Source: Candidatus Galligastranaerophilus gallistercoris
GTDB taxonomy: Bacteria > Cyanobacteriota > Vampirovibrionia > Gastranaerophilales > Gastranaerophilaceae
Reading direction: 5' to 3'
DNA length: 13,271 nt
Assembly: GCA_018710795.1 (NCBI GenBank)
Contig: DVJH01000047.1
Span: 1 to 13,271 of the forward strand
Shown: one piece after another, positions 1-7,659 of the stretch
Position numbering within the stretch: the first letter of the stretch is position 1
Layout: each line of letters starts with the position of its first letter
Position numbers and translations under genes: made by a program
The notes under the pieces: generated by a model
Told to the model about the DNA's origin: nothing
Databases searched by the model: none
Seen by the model: only the letters and a program-made list of their open reading frames with translations

Positions 1-548
1 AATATAAAGACGGAAAATATGTAAGAAATTACGACAAAAAAGATTCTATAGGAAAAGTTTCTTCGTTTTACGGTAATTTCAGCGTTTTATTGAAAGCCTA
101 CACATATATTTTAATGCTCGGAAAATCCTTAAGGGAAGTATCCGAAGATGCCGTATTAAATGCAAATTATATTAAAGCCAAATTAAAAAAATATTATAAA
201 GTAGCTTATGAAACAAAAAGCCTCCATGAATTTGTTTTAACAACGGAAAATCTCCATAGTACGGGCGTTAACACTCTAAAAATCGCAAAAAGATTAATGG
301 ATTATAATATTCATCCTCCTACCGTTTATTTCCCTCTGATTGTTCATGAGGCGATGATGATAGAACCTACGGAAACCGAATCAAAAGAAGTTTTGGATAA
401 TTTCATTGATGTTATGATTAAAATAATGGATGAAATTAATCTTGAACCTTTGAATTTTGATAATTATCCTTCAAAAACTCCGGTTAAAAAGGTTGATGAG
501 GTTTTGGCCGCAAGACAATTAAATTTAAGATATAAAAAAGATGAATAA
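1..548 (+). CDS. gcvPB: Glycine dehydrogenase (decarboxylating) subunit 2, 3' part only
   Basis: This is the C-terminal part of the P-protein beta subunit of the glycine cleavage system, the PLP enzyme that decarboxylates glycine and passes the aminomethyl group to lipoyl-GcvH. The reading frame is open from base 3, so the gene begins before the window; the TTG at 90 is an internal leucine, not a start. Visible family motifs are SIGKVSSFYGNF upstream of that point, then ANYIKAKLKKYY, LHEFVLT, GVNTLKIAKRLMDYNIHPPT, YFPLIVHEAMMIEPTETESKE and a closing TPVKKVDEVLAARQ. The PLP lysine lies upstream and cannot be seen. The C-terminal-only match suggests the split gcvPA/gcvPB form, but full-length GcvP also ends in this domain. 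The stop codon overlaps the queA start by 8 bases, so the two genes are probably translationally coupled. Confidence 0.93.
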   Translation, partial: YKDGKYVRNYDKKDSIGKVSSFYGNFSVLLKAYTYILMLGKSLREVSEDAVLNANYIKAKLKKYYKVAYETKSLHEFVLTTENLHSTGVNTLKIAKRLMDYNIHPPTVYFPLIVHEAMMIEPTETESKEVLDNFIDVMIKIMDEINLEPLNFDNYPSKTPVKKVDEVLAARQLNLRYKKDE

Positions 549-1584
549 TTTAAAGTTAGATGATTTTGATTATTATCTTCCCGATAGCTTAATCGCAAAA
601 TATCCTCTTGAAAAAAGAGATAATTCAAAAATGCTTGTTTTGGATAAAATTACGGGCGAAATCGAGCATAAACATTTTTTTGATATCGTTGATTATTTAA
701 ATAAAGACGATATTTTAATTTTAAATAATACAAAAGTCATTCCGGCAAGATTATTGGGAAAAAAAGAAACAGGCGCCAAGATTGAAATTTTTCTGACAAG
801 GCCTTTTGAAAATAATATCTGGAGCGCGCTTATAAGAAATTCTAAAAGATTAAAAGAAAATGATATTGTAATAATTTCTGATGAATTAAAAGTTTTAATT
901 AAAGAAAAAAAAGAATCAAAAGACGGCAATATTCCCGAACACATTGTTAAACTTATATATGAAGGAAACAATATAAATGAAATTTTAGATAAAACCGGAA
1001 AAATTCCCCTGCCTCCTTATCTTCAAAGAGAAGCCGAAGAAAAAGATAAAGAAACATACCAGACGGTTTATGCAAAAGTCGAAGGTTCGGTTGCTGCACC
1101 CACGGCAGGATTGCATTTTACAAAAGAAATACTGGATAAAATAAAAAATAAGGGAATAAAAATCGGATTTATTAATTTAAATGTGGGCTTAGGTACTTTT
1201 TTGCCCGTTAAAACAGATGATATAAAAAACCACAAAATGCATACGGAATCTTATACAATTCCCATCGAAACATCCGAATTAATCAATAATAAAAAAGGAA
1301 AAATAATTGCAATAGGAACAACAACAATAAGATGTTTAGAATCCTGTTATAAAAAATATAATAAAATAATCCCGATAACGGACGAAACGGATATTTTTAT
1401 ATATCCGCCTTTTAAATTTGAAGTTGCAGATTCTCTTTTAACAAATTTTCATCTCCCTAAATCAACTCTTATTATGCTTGTATCCGCTTTTTCAACAAGA
1501 GATATTATAATTAACGCATATAATGAAGCCGTAAAAAATAATTACAGATTCTTCAGCTACGGCGATTGCATGTTTATAAAATAG
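541..1584 (+). CDS. queA: S-adenosylmethionine:tRNA ribosyltransferase-isomerase
   Basis: QueA transfers and isomerises the ribosyl moiety of S-adenosylmethionine onto 7-aminomethyl-7-deazaguanine at the tRNA wobble position, giving epoxyqueuosine; it is cytosolic. The 347-residue length is normal. Motifs seen in order: FDYYLPDSLIAKYPLEKRD near the N-terminus, LNNTKVIPARLLG (about 60-73), KIEIFL, VYAKVEGSVAAPTAGLHFT (about 176-194), HKMHTESYTI, GTTTIRCLES and TNFHLPKSTLIMLVSAF near the C-terminus. A lysine-rich stretch at about 121-130 looks like a surface insertion. The ATG lies inside the end of gcvPB, which argues for cotranscription. No other queuosine gene is visible. It ends in TAG, 21 bases before the first chrA gene. 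Confidence 0.97.
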   Translation: MNNLKLDDFDYYLPDSLIAKYPLEKRDNSKMLVLDKITGEIEHKHFFDIVDYLNKDDILILNNTKVIPARLLGKKETGAKIEIFLTRPFENNIWSALIRNSKRLKENDIVIISDELKVLIKEKKESKDGNIPEHIVKLIYEGNNINEILDKTGKIPLPPYLQREAEEKDKETYQTVYAKVEGSVAAPTAGLHFTKEILDKIKNKGIKIGFINLNVGLGTFLPVKTDDIKNHKMHTESYTIPIETSELINNKKGKIIAIGTTTIRCLESCYKKYNKIIPITDETDIFIYPPFKFEVADSLLTNFHLPKSTLIMLVSAFSTRDIIINAYNEAVKNNYRFFSYGDCMFIK

Positions 1585-1590
1585 TTTTTT

Positions 1591-1599
1591 TGTTATGAT
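1591..1599 (+). promoter_or_regulatory. Extended -10 promoter placing +1 on the chrA ATG
   Basis: The sequence TGTTATGAT is an extended -10 element (TG-N-TATGAT). Exactly six bases separate TATGAT (1594-1599) from the A of the ATG at 1606, so the predicted transcription start coincides with the start codon. There is no Shine-Dalgarno sequence in the gap after queA. No good -35 box sits 16-18 bases upstream, which is tolerable for an extended -10. Transcription start is inferred, not observed. Confidence 0.55.
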
Positions 1600-1605
1600 T
1601 TTTAT

Positions 1606-2157
1606 ATGAAAAAAGCGAGTTTATGGGAGATTTATAAAATATATTTTATAATCGGGCTTCAGCTTTTAGGCGGCGGTTATGTCATAATGCCGCTTTTAAA
1701 AAAATATTTAATCGAAGAAAGAAATTGGCTTAAAGAAGAAGATTTAATTGATTATCTTGCGCTCTCTCAATGTTTGCCGGGGTTAATCGCGCTTAATATA
1801 TCGGTTTTTTCAGGGTATGCTTTAAGGAAAATTAAGGGTGCGATTATGGCGGTAGTCGGGCTTGTTACGACTCCTTTTATCATAATTTTGCTTGTTGCAA
1901 GTTTTATTTTTAATGTATCCGATAATAAATACGTTCAAGATGCGTTTTTTGGCATAAGGCTTTCTATTATTGTTTTAATTTTTTCAATGGTGGCGGATAT
2001 TTTTAAAGCTTCCGTTAATTCAAAATTCAGCTTATTCATCTTTTTATTGATTTTTATTTTGGGGCTTTTTTCAATTTTATCTCCCACAATGCTTGTGATT
2101 TTATCCGTATTGATTGCAATTATTTATTACAAAATAAAGGAAGAAAAAAATGCTTAA
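1606..2157 (+). CDS. Chromate transporter-like membrane protein, first half-subunit
   Basis: This is a short-chain member of the ChrA/CHR family, inner-membrane proteins whose characterised members export chromate; many short-chain pairs have no proven substrate. At 183 residues it is half the size of the two-domain ChrA. Family signatures are LGGGYVIMPLL (about 21-31), the amphipathic segment with EERNWLKEEDLIDYLALSQCLPGLIALNISVFSGY, and four or more hydrophobic stretches ending at about 178. The adjacent gene encodes the other half, so the active transporter is expected to be a hetero-oligomer. The gene overlaps its partner by 8 bases. An apparent extended -10 lies six bases before the ATG and no ribosome binding site is seen, suggesting a leaderless mRNA. 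Family assignment is secure; chromate as the natural substrate is not. Confidence 0.9.
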   Translation: MKKASLWEIYKIYFIIGLQLLGGGYVIMPLLKKYLIEERNWLKEEDLIDYLALSQCLPGLIALNISVFSGYALRKIKGAIMAVVGLVTTPFIIILLVASFIFNVSDNKYVQDAFFGIRLSIIVLIFSMVADIFKASVNSKFSLFIFLLIFILGLFSILSPTMLVILSVLIAIIYYKIKEEKNA

Positions 2158-2713
2158 AACATATCTTCTTTTATTTTATGAATTTTTAAAAACGGGACTT
2201 TTTTCTGTCGGCGGCGGATATGCTACATTGCCTTTTTTATTTCATATGACAGAAAATTATGACTGGTTTACAAAAGAAGAATTAACAAATATGATTGCCA
2301 TATCCAATATAACCCCGGGGCCTGTCGGGATTAATATGGCAACATATACCGGTTTTACCACGGCAGGAATATTCGGAAGTTTTTTATCAACATTTGCGGT
2401 TGTAGCGGGTCCTTTTATTCTTGCACTTATCGTTATTTATTTTTTAAATAAATTCAGAGAAGCAAAAATTATTAAAGCGATTTTTAAAAGTTTAAGACCC
2501 ACATCTTGTGCATTATTATCTTTTGTTGCAATACAATTAATTATTCAGGATGTTTTCAACGATGCAAAATGGAGCGAACTTTTATTAAATTTTAATTTAA
2601 GAGCATTTTTACTTTTAATTGTTCTTTTTATTTTATATAAATATCTAAAATCGAACCCGAGCCTGATAATTTTAGCGGGTGCTCTATTAGGCTTTATTTT
2701 TAATTTGTTCTAA
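2150..2713 (+). CDS. Chromate transporter-like membrane protein, second half-subunit
   Basis: This is the partner of the preceding short-chain ChrA protein, 187 residues and mostly membrane-embedded. It carries the family repeats SVGGGYATLPFLFHM (about 19-33), YDWFTKEELTNMIAISNITPGPVGINMATYTGF (about 38-70) and several hydrophobic helices to the C-terminus. The motif TPGPVG is more canonical here than the CLPGLI of the first subunit, so the two halves are diverged paralogues rather than a recent duplication. The ATG at 2150 is preceded by AAAGGAAG inside the upstream gene, a good Shine-Dalgarno, in contrast to the first gene. Its last 27 bases overlap the convergent glutamate-cysteine ligase gene. 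Confidence 0.9.
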   Translation: MLKTYLLLFYEFLKTGLFSVGGGYATLPFLFHMTENYDWFTKEELTNMIAISNITPGPVGINMATYTGFTTAGIFGSFLSTFAVVAGPFILALIVIYFLNKFREAKIIKAIFKSLRPTSCALLSFVAIQLIIQDVFNDAKWSELLLNFNLRAFLLLIVLFILYKYLKSNPSLIILAGALLGFIFNLF

Positions 2714-3982
2714 GATAATATCCGCTATACATCTTTTTGAATTAATTAAATCAATAAGCCAGTCAAGATATTTTTGTTCGTTATTGTTTAATTTGCTCTG
2801 CGCCAGATAGAGAATTTTTTTCACTATATCATAAGCGTATAAATTTAATTCTTTTACTTTATAATTTACTCCGAATTTTGCCGATAAAAATCCGTATTTA
2901 TTAAGAACTTCAGAATTCAGGGGTGCTAAAAAGTCTAAAATATTATCAAGCGCATCGTCATTATATAAAATGCCTTTATAAATTGCCCCTATACCGACTG
3001 CTATATCAAGGTTCTGGCTGTCATGGTTTCTGATTTCGATACAGTTTTTTAACCTTACATCGGGAAAACATAAGCTCTGATGAATAAGATAATCATCCAA
3101 TTCGGCGCTAAAACCCTTGTAGCCTTTTATCATAAATTCTCTGAACGTAATTTTTCCTTCTGTTTCAATATATTTATTATCCCTTACGATAAAAATCATC
3201 GGAACATCAAGAATATAATTTGCATACTGTTCATAAATGCTTCCCTGATTGTTATCGATTATATTTTTATAAAATAAATTACATCTGTCAGGACCCGTAT
3301 ATTTCCAGGCTAAGGCTCTGATACTTTTATAGTTTGTAAGTTTTCCTCCTCTAAACGGGCTGTTTGCAAAAAAACCCGTTAAAAAAGGGCTCATTAAAAT
3401 TGCAGCTTTTATTTTTCTTCTTGCATCAATTGAATTTTTATAATCAACATTAACCTGAACACCTGCAGTTTCTCTCATCATAACGGGAGCGAATTTCCCT
3501 TTTTTAATAAGATAATCCGCCATAATTTTATATCTTCTTTTATTTAAAATGTTTAAATTTTGATAGCAGTTTTTGGGATTATTTCCGATTGCAAAAAATT
3601 TGGTATTATAAATTTCCCCTAATTTATCAAGCTGTCTTACATAATTATTTAAAACAAGATAAATTTTATCTAAATTATCATTGGGCGCAAGGCTGATTTC
3701 AAACTGCCCTCCCGGTTCCAGCGAAATTGAAGAATTGCCTAATTTTGCGCCTATTATTGTATTGTTATCATAAATTAAATCCCATCCGTTGATGTTTGCA
3801 AAACCTTTTATAATTTCAAAAAGATTGTTAAAATCCGCCTGATGAAAACTGTTTTTATCCAGTGAAATTCTTTCATATTCAAGCCCGATTTTAAAATTAT
3901 CCTGCTTTTGGTTTTTAATGTAATAACCGATGATGTCTTCAAATTTTAAAGATTGTTTTTGTTTTAATAACAGGTTTTGCAT
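2687..3982 (-). CDS. gshA: Glutamate-cysteine ligase, GCS2 family (plant/proteobacterial-type)
   Basis: The 431-residue protein should catalyse ATP-dependent formation of gamma-glutamylcysteine from glutamate and cysteine, the first step of glutathione synthesis, in the cytosol. Motifs seen: IGLEYE (32-37), SLEPGGQFEIS (87-97, glutamate/metal-binding strand), CYQNLNILNKRRYKIMADYL (139-158), RETAGVQVNVDY (170-181), FANSPFRGG (205-213) and RALAWKYTGPDR (222-233). This resembles the plant and alphaproteobacterial form or EgtA more than E. coli GshA. No glutathione synthetase is visible, so the end product could be gamma-glutamylcysteine itself, or gshB may lie elsewhere. The predicted start is leaderless: an extended -10 ends six bases before the ATG and no Shine-Dalgarno is present. 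The 3' end overlaps the convergent chrA gene by 27 bases, with no terminator visible between them. Confidence 0.88.
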   Translation of the reverse strand: MQNLLLKQKQSLKFEDIIGYYIKNQKQDNFKIGLEYERISLDKNSFHQADFNNLFEIIKGFANINGWDLIYDNNTIIGAKLGNSSISLEPGGQFEISLAPNDNLDKIYLVLNNYVRQLDKLGEIYNTKFFAIGNNPKNCYQNLNILNKRRYKIMADYLIKKGKFAPVMMRETAGVQVNVDYKNSIDARRKIKAAILMSPFLTGFFANSPFRGGKLTNYKSIRALAWKYTGPDRCNLFYKNIIDNNQGSIYEQYANYILDVPMIFIVRDNKYIETEGKITFREFMIKGYKGFSAELDDYLIHQSLCFPDVRLKNCIEIRNHDSQNLDIAVGIGAIYKGILYNDDALDNILDFLAPLNSEVLNKYGFLSAKFGVNYKVKELNLYAYDIVKKILYLAQSKLNNNEQKYLDWLIDLINSKRCIADIILEQIKNKA

Positions 3983-3988
3983 AAATTT

Positions 3989-3997
3989 ATCTTACCA
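3989..3997 (-). promoter_or_regulatory. Extended -10 promoter placing +1 on the gshA ATG
   Basis: On the minus strand the sequence TGGTAAGAT (3997 down to 3989) is an extended -10 element, TG-N-TAAGAT. Six bases follow (3988-3983) and then the gshA ATG at 3982-3980. This is the same geometry as upstream of the first chrA gene and predicts a transcript that begins at the start codon. No convincing -35 is present. Inferred from sequence only. Confidence 0.55.
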
Positions 3998-4035
3998 TAA
4001 TAAAAGCTTTTTATATTACTCTTAAAGGCGATATC

Positions 4036-4072
4036 TTAAAAAATAAGCCCCTCATATTATGAGGGGCTTATT
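4036..4072 (-). terminator. Rho-independent terminator of the glutamate synthase/ADH operon
   Basis: A perfect 14-bp inverted repeat (arms 4042-4055 and 4059-4072, core GCCCCTCAT/ATGAGGGGC) has a 3-base loop. On the minus strand it is followed by a T-rich run ending near 4036. It lies 12 bases after the ADH stop codon. The opposite strand has only a weak T-run, so it mainly serves the minus-strand operon and separates it from gshA. Confidence 0.9.
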
Positions 4073-4083
4073 CAATTTATTTT

Positions 4084-5301
4084 TTATACCGAAACAAATT
4101 CGCTTAAAGAAGTCGTATAAATTTCTTCAACCGCTTCTTTTGTGGCTTCGGTCGGAGCTATTGCAAGAAGCCCCGCTAATGAAGGCGTTTCAAAAGCAAG
4201 ATTTGTCAATTTTGAAACATCTTCTCTGCTAAATCCCATATCGGTTAATTTTTCATTCACACCGACTGATTTTAACCAGCTCTGTACACCTGAAGCCGCT
4301 TTAGCCGCTTCGTTTTTATCACCCGTTAAACCGTCAACGAGCGGTGATAAAATATCGGCTAAAATATGAGCTTTAGCGGGGTATATATTTTTAATTACCG
4401 AAGGCAGCAAAATAGCCAGCCCAAGCCCGTGTGAAAGGTCGTGTTTCACTGCGCTTAAAGGATGTTCAAGCGCATGGGTGTAATGTAATAAACCGTTATC
4501 AAAGCAAATGCCGCCCAATAATGAAGCGTATAAAAGATAATATCTTGCTTCAAGGTTTTCGGGGTCATTTATTGCAACGGGAAGATATTTTGCAACAAGT
4601 TTAATTGTTTCTCTTGCAAGAGTAACCGCATAAGGAGAGGCCACTTTTGAAGTTGCGGCTTCTATAACGTGATTTATTGCATCGATTGAAACATATTTTG
4701 TTTGATTTACCGATAATTTAACGGTCAATTGAGGATCATCGATTGAATATTTGGGATAAATGCAATCGTATGCAATTGCGGGTTTATAATCTTTTTTTAC
4801 AACCGTTGCAACAGCAAATCTGTTTGCTTCGGTTCCGGTGCCGTGGGTTAAATTTATTGCAACAATGGGAACGGCGCCTTTGGGCGTAAATTTATATTCA
4901 TATAATTCATCCGCCGTATTATTCGGATTTTGAAGCAGGATTGCTACCGATTTACCCGTATCTATGGCAGAACCGCCGCCGATTGCAATAACGGCCTGTG
5001 CGCCAAAGTCTTTTGCAATTTGTGTTGCTTCGTCAATTTGATCCGTTGTGGGGTTAGGGGAGCATTTTGCATAGTTAATATATTCGACATTATGTTTTTT
5101 TAATGCACTTTCAACATAATCCCACGCGCCCGTTACTTTATAAGAGCCTCTGCCTGAAACCACAACGACTTTTTTAATTCCTTCGTTTTTTAATTTTTCC
5201 GTGATTTCGTCAATTTTTTCAATCGCACCTACGCCGAAATAAACGTTTGATTTTGTTAAAATCTCTTTAACTTCATTGATGTTAACGTCTTTTTCCCACA
5301 T
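4084..5301 (-). CDS. Iron-containing (group III) alcohol dehydrogenase
   Basis: This cytosolic NAD(P)-dependent alcohol/aldehyde oxidoreductase of the Fe-ADH family has 405 residues, a normal length. Its N-terminal Rossmann-like domain has VVVVSGRGSYKVTG (about 45-58), SPNPTTDQI and the nucleotide-binding AIGGGSAIDTGKS (106-118). The C-terminal helical domain carries the expected metal ligands D207 and H211 (IDAINHVIEA), H276 (THALEHPL) and H291 (LSHGLGLA). GTGTEANRFAV (154-164) matches the family GTGSE-type motif. It is the last gene of the glutamate synthase operon, 32 bases after the fusion gene, with its own Shine-Dalgarno (AAAGGAG) 8 bases before ATG. Substrate cannot be read from sequence; butanol, propanediol and lactaldehyde enzymes share these motifs. 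A role balancing NAD(P)H with the upstream reductase is inference from the operon. Confidence 0.93.
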   Translation of the reverse strand: MWEKDVNINEVKEILTKSNVYFGVGAIEKIDEITEKLKNEGIKKVVVVSGRGSYKVTGAWDYVESALKKHNVEYINYAKCSPNPTTDQIDEATQIAKDFGAQAVIAIGGGSAIDTGKSVAILLQNPNNTADELYEYKFTPKGAVPIVAINLTHGTGTEANRFAVATVVKKDYKPAIAYDCIYPKYSIDDPQLTVKLSVNQTKYVSIDAINHVIEAATSKVASPYAVTLARETIKLVAKYLPVAINDPENLEARYYLLYASLLGGICFDNGLLHYTHALEHPLSAVKHDLSHGLGLAILLPSVIKNIYPAKAHILADILSPLVDGLTGDKNEAAKAASGVQSWLKSVGVNEKLTDMGFSREDVSKLTNLAFETPSLAGLLAIAPTEATKEAVEEIYTTSLSEFVSV

Positions 5302-5333
5302 AACATTTTCTCCTTTCTGAGTTTTTCTATCCT

Positions 5334-7649
5334 TTATGATTCAATGTTGCTTGTCATTGTCCAAATTCCGCAAGGGCAAACCCCTGCGCATATTCCGCAG
5401 CCTATACATTTTGTTTCATCCGATATATAGGCAAATTCATCGTTTAATTCAACTCTTTCAATTGCGCCTTTAGGGCATGAATTCATGCACATTTTACAAT
5501 CTCTGCAAACGGCGCAGCTTAAACATCTGTTTGTTTCATCCAGTGTATCGGATGCATAAATTTCAGACCCTTTCATTGTAGGATAATAGTTGCATTTTAA
5601 TTCTTCAGGTTTTATTTTTTCTTTTGTTTTAAAGAGTTTTAATTCTCTTTTATTAAACATATTATCAAGGTTAATTGCGGTTTCTCTTCCTTTTCCTATT
5701 GCGTCGCAAAATAATCCCTGACGGGTGCAATCACCTATAAAGAAGACTTTTTTATTTTTTTCCGATTGGTTAAATTCGTTAATTAAAGGCCATTTTCTTT
5801 CGTTTAAATATTTTTCGTCGAGAAAATCAAAAACGGGTCTGTCGCCAATTGAGATTATGACGCTGTCCGCTTTTAAAATTCTTCCGTCTTTTAGGTGAAC
5901 CCCTTCTTCGGTTATTTTTTCGGTAAAGCAGGGGTATAAAATTTTTGCGCCCAGAGATTTTGCATGGTCAATTTCTTTATCGAATGCCGAAGGTTTTTGA
6001 ATATCAATGGCGGTAACGTTTTTTGTCCCCATTTTATAAGCGCCGATAACAACATCCATTGCAGCGTTTCCCGCGCCTATAATAACGACATTTTTTCCTA
6101 TTTTAAATTTTTCGCCCTTATTTATAAGTTTTAGAAAATCCAGTCCTTTAATTATTCTTTCATTTCCTTCAATCGGGAGCATTGCGGGGTTATGCGCCCC
6201 TATTGCAACAACAACGGCGTCATATTCTTTTTTAAATCTTTCAAATTCATCTTTATCAATTTTATAGTTTGTATTAATTTTAATTCCCGCATTTTTAATT
6301 ATTTCTAATTCTGCGGCAAGAGTTTCTTGGTTTAATCTGTCGGATGGGATAACCTGTCTTAATTTGCCTCCTATATCGGAATCTTTTTCAAAAATTTCCG
6401 TTTCATAACCGAGCCTTGATAAACTCCATGCGCATGAAAGCCCTGCGGCACCTGCGCCTATTATTGCAATTTTTTGTTTTTTATCGGGTTCAAAAACCTT
6501 TATATCAACATGTTTGAATGATTCAATTCCCAAATTTTGAATTTTAATATGTTCATCAACAAAACTTCTTGTGCAATTTTGCATACAAAGATTGGGGCAA
6601 ACCTGTCCGCAGACGCTTGCGGGGAAAGGAGAATATTCATAAATTAAATTAAGAGCCCTGTCGGTTTCCCCGTTTCTTAAAAGTTCAATTCTTTTTTGAG
6701 TCGGGATTGAAACGGGACAATCAAATTCACAAGGCGGAGTTTTAAGATTGTTTTCCCAATTGGGAACCCTTAAGCGGTTATCGCCCGTATTTATAACATC
6801 GGTTACTTCAAATTCTTCACCGAAAAATTCGGAGAATATCCCGCCTTTTACCCATTTTTGCTCTCTGAATTCTTTAATTGTATACGGAACTTTTTTGACT
6901 TTTTTATCGTATGGTTTTGCCAAAATCTTTTTCCATTGCGAAAATTCGGTTAATTCTTCATATATTTCGCTTTTATCGATTTCGTTTAAAAATCTTATAA
7001 GTCCCGATTTTAAGAAATTTTTGTCGTTATCATCAAGTTCGTATATATCAACATCATTGGTTAAACCTTTAACGTTTCCTCTGACATAAACGACACCCCC
7101 TACCATACCGCAGCATGAACGGTTTGATAAAACGGATTCCATATTTTCGCATCCGTAGCCGCATACAACCGCTCTTCCGCCGCCCATAAATTCAAACGAA
7201 AAAGAGCCCGTGTTTTTTAATACCCAAAATTCGGGTTCTTCAAATTTGGGGTCATGTTTCATTAAAGCGCCCGAGCGGGTGCCGACTCTTCCTCCCACAT
7301 AAATTTTTCCCGATGCCTGACAATGAGCTGCCGTATCTCCCGCATCCCCGAGAACCGTAATTTCGGCTCCGGAATTAAGCCAGCCTATATCAGCAGGGGC
7401 TGAACCCTTAACGATAATTTTTGTGCCCGCCATACCCATAGAGCCGACACGCTGTCCGGGGTTTGTTATGTGGAATATAAGGGGTTTCCCGTCTTTTGAC
7501 CAGAGGGGTCCTCCTATATCATGCTGCCCTGAGGCGAGAATTTTAAATTCGTTAAAACCCATCTCGATTTTTTCATAAATTAAATCAAGAAGTTCTTTTG
7601 TGGATAATCTTTTTCCGTCTTGCAGACTGTCTATTATGGTTGTGTTCAT
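5334..7649 (-). CDS. Glutamate synthase fusion: GXGXG domain + GltD-like reductase + 2[4Fe-4S] ferredoxin
   Basis: This 771-residue fusion combines parts normally split between GltB and GltD. Residues about 40-200 are the GXGXG beta-helix found at the C-terminus of GltB (NPGQRVGSMGMAGTKIIVKG, GDAGDTAAHCQASGKIYVGG). Residues about 300-375 are the GltD/DPD-type Fe-S domain with Cys 307, 311, 347, 351, 355 and 359. FAD binding is at 395-425 (AIIGAGAAGLSC) and nucleotide binding at about 521-550 (VVIIGAGNAAMDV). GDCTRQGLFCDAIGKGRETA (639-658) is the C-terminal FAD motif. The last 65 residues carry two ferredoxin motifs (CLSCAVCRDCKMCMNSCPKG and CIGCGICAGVCPCG). It should carry electrons from NAD(P)H to the FMN core encoded upstream. 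Where GltD has arginines after the second Rossmann fold, this has AIDIQKP, which may favour NADH (inference). Shine-Dalgarno AAAAGGT is 5 bases before ATG. Confidence 0.93.
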   Translation of the reverse strand: MNTTIIDSLQDGKRLSTKELLDLIYEKIEMGFNEFKILASGQHDIGGPLWSKDGKPLIFHITNPGQRVGSMGMAGTKIIVKGSAPADIGWLNSGAEITVLGDAGDTAAHCQASGKIYVGGRVGTRSGALMKHDPKFEEPEFWVLKNTGSFSFEFMGGGRAVVCGYGCENMESVLSNRSCCGMVGGVVYVRGNVKGLTNDVDIYELDDNDKNFLKSGLIRFLNEIDKSEIYEELTEFSQWKKILAKPYDKKVKKVPYTIKEFREQKWVKGGIFSEFFGEEFEVTDVINTGDNRLRVPNWENNLKTPPCEFDCPVSIPTQKRIELLRNGETDRALNLIYEYSPFPASVCGQVCPNLCMQNCTRSFVDEHIKIQNLGIESFKHVDIKVFEPDKKQKIAIIGAGAAGLSCAWSLSRLGYETEIFEKDSDIGGKLRQVIPSDRLNQETLAAELEIIKNAGIKINTNYKIDKDEFERFKKEYDAVVVAIGAHNPAMLPIEGNERIIKGLDFLKLINKGEKFKIGKNVVIIGAGNAAMDVVIGAYKMGTKNVTAIDIQKPSAFDKEIDHAKSLGAKILYPCFTEKITEEGVHLKDGRILKADSVIISIGDRPVFDFLDEKYLNERKWPLINEFNQSEKNKKVFFIGDCTRQGLFCDAIGKGRETAINLDNMFNKRELKLFKTKEKIKPEELKCNYYPTMKGSEIYASDTLDETNRCLSCAVCRDCKMCMNSCPKGAIERVELNDEFAYISDETKCIGCGICAGVCPCGIWTMTSNIES

Positions 7650-7659
7650 ATTTTACCTT

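Noticed and set aside
90..548. TTG at 90 as the start of a 152-residue protein
   Set aside because: The frame continues upstream with GcvPB sequence (SIGKVSSFYGNF); the TTG is an internal leucine.
1606..2713. Single chrA gene broken by a frameshift
   Set aside because: Each half has its own start and family signature, the second has a strong Shine-Dalgarno, and paired short-chain ChrA genes are a known arrangement.
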